This document shows, piece after piece, positions 1 to 4,165 of a stretch of DNA of 5,549 nucleotides. This DNA is from Bacteroidales bacterium. GTDB taxonomy: Bacteria > Bacteroidota > Bacteroidia > Bacteroidales > UBA1402. The notes beneath the pieces were generated by a model. It was not told where the DNA came from, did not search any database, and worked only from the letters and a program-made list of their open reading frames with translations. The stretch lies in NCBI GenBank assembly GCA_003506275.1, contig DOBD01000322.1, positions 23,435-28,983 of the forward strand, written 5' to 3'. How positions within the stretch are numbered: the stretch's first letter is position 1; the number at the start of each line of letters is the position of its first letter. The position numbers and the translations under genes were made by a program.

Positions 1-1
1 G

Positions 2-472
2 CCCCAAAGCCAGCACATGCGCGACCTGGTGGCCAAGATGAAGCTCTTACCCAACAAATCGGTCATCAAGGACCAATCGGGCATTTTCCTGGATGATTCC
101 ATCGTCAGGGGCACCCAAATGAGGGATAAGGTGAAAGACTTGCATGAAGCGGGCATTAAAGAGATCCACATGCGTGTGGCCTGCCCACCCCTTACCTACC
201 CCTGTGAATACCTGAACTTCAGTCGTTCAAGATCCAGTCTCGACCTTGCCACCTATAAAGCCATCAAAGAGTTGGAAGGACACATTGACGTAGACATGGC
301 TCCCTATTCGGACCATACCACCGAGAAGTACAAGGCCATGGTGGAATCCATACGAAAAAGCCTGGGATTAACCACGTTGCGCTTCCAACAGTTGGATGAT
401 TTGGTAGAGGCCATTGGCTTGCCCAAAGAAAGAATCTGCACCCATTGCTGGGACGGTTCCAGTTATTTCTGA
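2..472 (+). CDS. purF: Amidophosphoribosyltransferase (PurF), C-terminal part, 5' end outside window
   Basis: PurF makes 5-phosphoribosylamine from PRPP and glutamine, the first step of de novo purine synthesis, in the cytoplasm. Only about 156 C-terminal codons are present; the frame is open at the left edge, so the ATG at 17 is internal. The PRPP-binding loop of the phosphoribosyltransferase domain is clear (FLDDSIVRGTQ, about 86-118), followed by the family's R-x-A-x-P-P-x-x-x-P stretch. The N-terminal glutaminase domain lies outside the window. A Cys in a P-C-x-Y context (codon 203-205) and a terminal C-x-x-C (437-448) match the places where the Bacillus-type enzyme holds three of its four [4Fe-4S] ligands. 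I infer a cluster-bearing enzyme; the fourth ligand would be upstream. The stop TGA at 470 lies 10 bp inside the convergent antiporter gene. Identity is very likely. Confidence 0.95.
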   Translation, partial: PQSQHMRDLVAKMKLLPNKSVIKDQSGIFLDDSIVRGTQMRDKVKDLHEAGIKEIHMRVACPPLTYPCEYLNFSRSRSSLDLATYKAIKELEGHIDVDMAPYSDHTTEKYKAMVESIRKSLGLTTLRFQQLDDLVEAIGLPKERICTHCWDGSSYF

Positions 473-1971
473 TGTGTTTTTTTTGGGGGACACAAGTTCT
501 GTTGTGTCTCCTTGATGGCAGCTTCGGTGTCAGCCAGTATCAGCAATTTGTCGCCCTCCAACAGTTGCGTTTGTCCTTTGGGAACGAAGTAGTTATCTCC
601 CCGTCTGACCATGACCACCAGGGTGCTTTCCGGCAATTCGATATCAACCAGTCGCCTGCCATTTTTCAAGGCATCGGGGTGAACCTCCAACTCTGCTGTC
701 AACGAACGCATTTCATCCGAGAACTCCACGTCAAAATGTTCCAACTGTTTTCGATCCACCGGTTTGTCGGCCAATTTCAACCATTTGGCCACTGTCGTCA
801 GACTGGTTCCCTGTACCACAAGCGACACCAGTGTGATTAAAAAAACGGTGTTGAAAATCAACCTGGCATTGGGCACCTCGGCCGCCAGGGTCATAATTGC
901 GAAAATAATGGGCACAGCCCCCTTCAGACCAACCCAGGATACAAACACCTTGTCCCTGGTGGGCATGCGACGGAAAGGAGCCAGGCTCAGAAACACACTC
1001 AAAGGCCGTGTGACCAGGATGAGTGCCACACTGATAAGCAGGCCGGGGACGATGATGGGAATCAATTCGTTCGGATTGACCAGTAATCCCAACGTCAGAA
1101 ACATGACCAATTGACTGATCCATGTCACACCATCAAAGAAGTTAATAATGGGGCGCTTGTGGATAAAACGGGCGTTGCCCACCACCAGACCGGCTATATA
1201 GACAGCCAGATACCCGTTACCCTTTAGAAAATAGGTGGCCGAAAAAGTCAGTAAGGCAAACGTCAGCACCAAAAAGGGGTAAAAAGAGGCATTGCTGACT
1301 TTCAAGTGGTTGATGGCCAATACCGTCAACCGTCCCATGACAAAACCAGCAATGGCACCAATGATCAATTGCAACAAAATCATGCCAATGATGGCTAGGG
1401 GCCCTATGGTCAATTCTTTGTTGATCAAATCGATCAAGGTGGCTGTCAGGACGAAGGCAACGGGGTCGTTACTCCCGCTCTCCAACTCCAGCATAGGTCG
1501 CAGGTTGTGTTTAAGGTTGACCCCCCTGGAGCGTAGTATGGAAAAGACCGAAGCCGAATCAGTAGATGACATGGTGGACGCCAACAACATAGCCGTAATC
1601 AACCCCAAGCCAGCCGAAGGCAGAGTCCATCCGAATACCCACCAGACAACGAAACCGGTGGAAACAGCTGTCAGGAAGACACCAACGGTTGACAAGACAA
1701 CGCCCTGTGCCACAACTGGTTTTATCTCGCTGATTGTGGTATCCATCCCACCGGAAAACAGGATGATAGTCAGAGCGATCATACCAATGTTGTTGGCCAA
1801 TGAGATGTTTTCAAATTGAATGCCCAGGCCATCACTGCCTATCAACATTCCTAAAATCAAAAACAACAAAAGGGCAGGTACACCCAAGCGGTCGCCCGCT
1901 TTACCAGCAACAATGCTGAGCAGGAATAACAACGAAACACCCAGAAGAATCAATTCAATACTCAAATTCAT
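463..1971 (-). CDS. CPA1-family K+(Na+)/H+ antiporter with C-terminal TrkA-C domain (NhaP2/CvrA-like)
   Basis: This 502-residue inner-membrane protein should exchange K+ or Na+ for protons, in pH, volume or ion homeostasis. Residues 1-400 form a dense series of hydrophobic segments, about 12-13 helices. Family signatures are visible: SSTDSASVFSIL (135-146), GSNDP with the Asn-Asp pair at 168-169 expected at the ion site, and WVGLKGAVP (346-354), where many relatives have Arg instead of Lys350. A linker (about 400-430) leads to a TrkA-C/RCK-C regulatory domain (about 430-488), with its LPESTLVVMV strand and the L-x-E-G-D-K-L-L-I-L motif. The length and domain order fit the NhaP2 type; the ion specificity cannot be read from sequence. 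It is the last gene of a three-gene unit, 11 nt after the UPF0316 stop. No Shine-Dalgarno is visible. The 3' end holds a C5A8 run and overlaps purF by 10 bp. Confidence 0.92.
   Translation of the reverse strand: MNLSIELILLGVSLLFLLSIVAGKAGDRLGVPALLLFLILGMLIGSDGLGIQFENISLANNIGMIALTIILFSGGMDTTISEIKPVVAQGVVLSTVGVFLTAVSTGFVVWWVFGWTLPSAGLGLITAMLLASTMSSTDSASVFSILRSRGVNLKHNLRPMLELESGSNDPVAFVLTATLIDLINKELTIGPLAIIGMILLQLIIGAIAGFVMGRLTVLAINHLKVSNASFYPFLVLTFALLTFSATYFLKGNGYLAVYIAGLVVGNARFIHKRPIINFFDGVTWISQLVMFLTLGLLVNPNELIPIIVPGLLISVALILVTRPLSVFLSLAPFRRMPTRDKVFVSWVGLKGAVPIIFAIMTLAAEVPNARLIFNTVFLITLVSLVVQGTSLTTVAKWLKLADKPVDRKQLEHFDVEFSDEMRSLTAELEVHPDALKNGRRLVDIELPESTLVVMVRRGDNYFVPKGQTQLLEGDKLLILADTEAAIKETQQNLCPPKKTHQK
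486..511. other. Inverted repeat inside the antiporter 3' end, just after the purF stop
   Basis: Arms 486-495 and 502-511 pair over 10 bp with one G-T mismatch around a 6-nt loop. It begins 13 nt after the purF stop, so it could cap the purF transcript end; it is also coding sequence for the antiporter C-terminus. Neither strand has a T-run after the stem: on plus the T8 run lies before it, and on minus it is followed by C5A8. It is therefore not a standard intrinsic terminator. It may be an RNA 3'-end or convergence structure, or chance. Confidence 0.35.
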
Positions 1972-1982
1972 AATAATACCGA

Positions 1983-2546
1983 TTATTTACCAGGCCTCCA
2001 GCGTTTGAACAACAGGGAAGACTTGGGGAAAATGCCTTTCTGGCGTACCCGTACATCCTCAACGGTGTAAAAGGTATTCTCATCGAAGGTTGCTATGTAA
2101 CGGTCTACCATTTTCAAGGCTTTACGTTCAACGACAGCTTCCACCACCCAAACCTTCTTTTTTGCCCCCATGCCTTCAAACATGGTTGCACCATATCCTT
2201 GCGCGGCTAACATGGCCATCAGGGTGTCCGGGGCCTTGTTGGTATAAATCCGGCACACGACAACGCCGTAAGCGATGCGTCCCTCAATGATGATGCCTAC
2301 GTAGTTACCGGTCGCATAACCGGCCGCATAGGTAAGGTAGGCGATGATGTCGTTGGCTCTTGAAAGGATTTGCGAGATGATGAGCACCCAGATAAACACT
2401 TCAAAGAAGCCCATCACAGGTGCCAGGTATTTTTGCCCCTTGGAAACAAAGATGATGCGCAGGGTTCCCAGGGTCACATCAAGGATGCGCCCAAAAAAAA
2501 TGATGATGGGCAACAGCCAGGGGTATACGTCTAAAAAATCAAACAT
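1983..2546 (-). CDS. UPF0316 / DUF2179 family small membrane protein
   Basis: This 187-residue protein belongs to the YebE-like UPF0316 group, whose function is unknown. The N-terminal membrane part has hydrophobic segments at about 9-20, 41-61 and 64-90. It carries the family-like stretches RILDVTLGTLRIIFVSKGQK (20-39) and a Gly-rich YAAGYATGNYVG (73-84). The cytoplasmic C-terminal DUF2179 domain (about 95-170) has alternating strands and helices, then a basic tail. The same frame is open upstream to an ATG at 2714, but that extension would overlap the preceding gene by over 160 bp and does not look like this family. The ATG at 2546 starts right at the hydrophobic N-terminus and lies 1 nt after the upstream stop (TGA-T-ATG), which suggests coupled translation. 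It lies between a secreted protein gene and the antiporter gene, all on one strand, so a shared envelope role is possible but unproven. Confidence 0.85.
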   Translation of the reverse strand: MFDFLDVYPWLLPIIIFFGRILDVTLGTLRIIFVSKGQKYLAPVMGFFEVFIWVLIISQILSRANDIIAYLTYAAGYATGNYVGIIIEGRIAYGVVVCRIYTNKAPDTLMAMLAAQGYGATMFEGMGAKKKVWVVEAVVERKALKMVDRYIATFDENTFYTVEDVRVRQKGIFPKSSLLFKRWRPGK

Positions 2547-2547
2547 A

Positions 2548-3501
2548 TCAGGGCTTGAACAATTCCAGGTATCGGATAAAGGCCTTGAAATCTGCAAAAC
2601 CATCTTCCTTCTCACAAGCGGTGGTGATTCTGGTCGACAGGTAATGAGTGGGTTTGGAGACCAGTCTGAACACATCGTCCACCTTGACCAGGGGTTCAAA
2701 ATCAGCGGGTTCATACCAGACAGCGGCTCCGATCTTCATTCGATAAGCAGCCACGTCTTCGGGGTGTAGTCCCCAACTCGCTACGTAGTTGCGACCGGCA
2801 ACCGTTTCGGTTTGCGGGTGGAAGTTCAACCCGGTAAGGAAACGTACAGGCTTGTCACTGAAGGCGAAGGCTTCCACCTTGGCTTCTCTTATACCAGAGA
2901 AGACAGTCAACCGAACCAGCACATCAATGGTGTCACCCTGGTAGGGAATACCCTCCGAAAGCATCTCCATATAGCTATGATTGGCCTCCTTGCACACCCT
3001 GGCCGTACGGTTGGTCACCGGGTTTAGGAAGACTTCCTTTTCGCCATCCCACAGACGGACACCACCACAACCAACGGTACTCCATACTTTATACTGGTCG
3101 GCCCCCCACCCTAAGGCCTGTTGTTCCTTGGTAGGATACCAGGCGGCAGCCACCAATTCCATACTGGGCTTTATCTTGTTGTACACATCAATGGATACTT
3201 TATGGTCGAAATAAAACCGATAGGCCGCGTATTCGTTTTCAACGGCCGGACCATGATGCGTCAATTTTTTGTATAAATCGCCCGTGGTCGATGAAATGCT
3301 TTTTTCTTGTCTGGCGCTGTCTTTCCACATCAAACTGATGGCCGTTCTATTCACTTCTGAACGGTTGATAGGCACGTGTTCAACCAGACGAGGTCTGGGA
3401 GGCTTAGCTTGGGCATTTACGCCTACCAGACCAGCTGACAGGACTGTCGCAAGTACAAGAAGTGTTGATCTGAGATTGACAGCGCATTTTCTGGTTTTCA
3501 T
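2548..3501 (-). CDS. Exported DUF4861-like protein
   Basis: This 317-residue protein of unknown function resembles the DUF4861 family, which I recall mainly from Bacteroidota and often near carbohydrate-use genes. Residues 1-32 form a Sec signal peptide: a basic start (MKTRK), a hydrophobic core (about 13-28) and a likely cleavage after Ala-Gln-Ala32. There is no lipobox Cys, so the product should be periplasmic or secreted. The mature part has YAAYRFYFDHK (91-101), the GCGGVRLWDG block (144-153) followed by FLNP, and a C-terminal half rich in beta-strand pattern with FLTGLNFHP (221-229). These blocks are my reason for the family call, made from memory. The start at 3501 fits the signal peptide and lies about 45 nt below a promoter. 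It is the first gene of the unit with UPF0316 and the antiporter. No catalytic residues can be assigned. Confidence 0.75.
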   Translation of the reverse strand: MKTRKCAVNLRSTLLVLATVLSAGLVGVNAQAKPPRPRLVEHVPINRSEVNRTAISLMWKDSARQEKSISSTTGDLYKKLTHHGPAVENEYAAYRFYFDHKVSIDVYNKIKPSMELVAAAWYPTKEQQALGWGADQYKVWSTVGCGGVRLWDGEKEVFLNPVTNRTARVCKEANHSYMEMLSEGIPYQGDTIDVLVRLTVFSGIREAKVEAFAFSDKPVRFLTGLNFHPQTETVAGRNYVASWGLHPEDVAAYRMKIGAAVWYEPADFEPLVKVDDVFRLVSKPTHYLSTRITTACEKEDGFADFKAFIRYLELFKP

Positions 3502-3552
3502 ACGATTCGGTTTTGTACAGTTGTTGAGGATTCCTTCCTATCAAACGATACA

Positions 3553-3583
3553 CAAATATACGATTTTAACACGAGCTTATCAA
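3553..3583 (-). promoter_or_regulatory. Bacteroidota-type promoter of the DUF4861-UPF0316-antiporter unit
   Basis: On the minus strand TATATTTG (3560-3553) matches the phylum's -7 box TAnnTTTG exactly. A TTG at 3583-3581 lies 20 nt upstream, in place for the -33 box. Transcription should start near 3546, giving a leader of about 45 nt before the ATG at 3501. The TTG also belongs to the T-rich tail of the tRNA terminator. Confidence 0.7.
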
Positions 3584-3617
3584 TAAAACGGTCGGTTCCT
3601 GTTGGAAACCGACCGTT
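3581..3617 (-). terminator. Intrinsic terminator of the tRNA-Val unit
   Basis: On the minus strand AACGGTCGGTT (3617-3607) pairs perfectly with AACCGACCGTT (3597-3587). The stem can be extended inward by GG/CC with a single bulged base, closing on a small loop. It is followed by TTTTATTG. The stem starts only 3 nt after the mature tRNA 3' end. On the plus strand the stem is not followed by T residues, so it is directional. Confidence 0.85.
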
Positions 3618-3620
3618 GAG

Positions 3621-3695
3621 TGAGCTGTACTGGATTCGAACCAGTGACCCCTACCCTGTCAAGGTAGTGCTCTAAACCAGCTGAGCTAACAGCTC
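3621..3695 (-). tRNA. tRNA-Val (anticodon GAC)
   Basis: The 75-nt cloverleaf is complete. The acceptor stem GAGCTGT/ACAGCTC has seven perfect pairs. The D arm is GCTC/GAGC with GG in the loop. The anticodon arm is CTACC-TTGACAG-GGTAG, so the anticodon is GAC and it reads GUC valine codons. A 5-nt variable loop and the T arm ACTGG-TTCGAAT-CCAGT follow, with discriminator A at 3621. CCA is not encoded (CTC follows), so it must be added after transcription. It stands alone between its own promoter and terminator. Confidence 0.97.
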
Positions 3696-3706
3696 GAAAG
3701 CGGACA

Positions 3707-3736
3707 CAAAGATATAAAAAAATCAGTTACTGCAAA
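3707..3736 (-). promoter_or_regulatory. Promoter of tRNA-Val
   Basis: On the minus strand TATCTTTG (3714-3707) fits the -7 consensus TAnnTTTG, and TTTG at 3736-3733 is an exact -33 box with an 18-nt spacer that contains a T7 run. Transcription would begin about 5-9 nt downstream, nearly at the mature tRNA 5' end (3695), leaving a very short 5' leader. Confidence 0.75.
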
Positions 3737-3787
3737 CGCTCGATTCAACTTTTAACGAGGAGATTCATGCTTCGTCAACCAGCCTTA
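3737..3787. other. Spacer between the tRNA promoter and the GH2 remnant
   Basis: This stretch holds no gene. It has only a weak 4-bp inverted match near 3740-3765 and no T-tailed hairpin, so the former GH2 gene has no recognisable terminator of its own before the tRNA promoter. Confidence 0.5.
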
Positions 3788-4078
3788 TCACCACGCTGAT
3801 TGCCAACCGGGTTTGACGCCTTTACTGGTTGACTTGAGGTTGAGTACGGCTGTTTTCAACCCATCACCCTGGACCGTCAATCGGATTTGACCGGCTGTAC
3901 GAGATGACCGTATGACCACCAGCGCCCTGCCTTTCCATGCCTTACGGGTGTTGCCCACATAGGCATCGGAGTCAGTTAGATTGGCATTACCCACAGCCAA
4001 CAAGGTGGCTTCCCCTTCTACGGAGATGGATAACCGTTGATCGGCCGTGGGATGAATCGGAAGTTTGACACATCCATT
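3788..4078 (-). pseudogene. Truncated glycoside hydrolase family 2 (beta-galactosidase-like) C-terminus
   Basis: About 96 codons ending in TGA at 3788 resemble the C-terminal Ig-like beta-sandwich domain found at the end of many GH2 beta-galactosidases. The clues are a P-T-A-D-x-x-L-x-x-S-V-E-G opening, VGNANLTDSDAYV, a K-A-W-K-G-R-A-L-V-V-I-R-S strand and TAGQIRLTVQGDGL. Nothing of the catalytic TIM barrel or sugar-binding domain is present. The frame has no proper ATG start: it stays open into A/T-rich DNA until a stop at 4159-4157, and similarity fades before the hairpin at 4095. A 71-codon version beginning with TTG at 4003 starts inside the domain, so it is not a genuine gene. Since the missing part should lie to the right, where a transposase begins, insertion into or beside the gene is the simple explanation. 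The intact enzyme was probably exported and polysaccharide-degrading, by inference from the family. Exact substrate unknown. Confidence 0.72.
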
Positions 4079-4094
4079 TTTGAAAATAATTACT

Positions 4095-4120
4095 AAAGAG
4101 GCCTCAAACCTCTTTTTTTT
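4095..4120 (+). terminator. Intrinsic terminator upstream of the transposase
   Basis: AAAGAGG (4095-4101) pairs with CCTCTTT (4109-4115) over a 7-nt loop, and the T-run continues to 4120 (eight T from 4113). It points toward the transposase gene but comes before that gene's promoter. It would therefore stop transcripts entering the element from the left. Such shielding is known for several insertion sequences and keeps transposase expression low. Confidence 0.7.
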
Positions 4121-4143
4121 GTCAAATTGAATTCGTATATTTG
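4118..4143 (+). promoter_or_regulatory. Likely transposase promoter
   Basis: TATATTTG at 4136-4143 is an exact Bacteroidota -7 box, 22 nt before the ATG at 4166. The only nearby -33 candidate is TTTG at 4118-4121, with a 14-nt spacer, shorter than usual. That fits a weak promoter, as expected for a transposase. The leader would be only about 15 nt. Confidence 0.55.
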
Positions 4144-4144
4144 T

Positions 4145-4162
4145 AGCTATATAAAGCTATAT
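4145..4162 (+). repeat. Tandem 8-bp direct repeat before the transposase start
   Basis: AGCTATAT occurs at 4145-4152 and again at 4155-4162, a period of 10 bp (one helical turn), between the -7 box and the ATG. AAGCTA also recurs at 4154-4159 and 4170-4175. It could be an operator or transposase-binding site, or just A/T-rich coincidence. Confidence 0.35.
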
Positions 4163-4165
4163 TAT

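Noticed and set aside
486..511. Intrinsic terminator for purF or the antiporter
   Set aside because: The stem is good but no T-run follows it on either strand.
445..1819. Plus-strand and alternate minus-strand open frames across the antiporter gene
   Set aside because: Their translations are low-complexity or Cys/His-rich shadows with no family resemblance, while the minus-strand antiporter frame has clear domains throughout.
2547..2714. Longer N-terminus for the UPF0316 protein, starting at 2714
   Set aside because: It lies wholly within the DUF4861-like gene in another frame, lacks membrane or family character, and the ATG at 2546 gives the normal N-terminus directly after the upstream stop.
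2090..3586. Plus-strand open frames over the UPF0316 and DUF4861-like genes
   Set aside because: They are antisense to well-supported genes, have no recognisable motifs, and one runs through the promoter at 3553-3583.
3621..3695. tRNA-Val as an attachment site of an integrated island
   Set aside because: No integrase gene and no repeat of the tRNA 3' end is seen in the window; the IS and GH2 remnant lie on the 5' side of the tRNA.
3788..4003. A real 71-residue gene starting with TTG at 4003
   Set aside because: The similarity to the GH2 C-terminal domain continues upstream of 4003 in the same frame, so this is a fragment and not a small protein.
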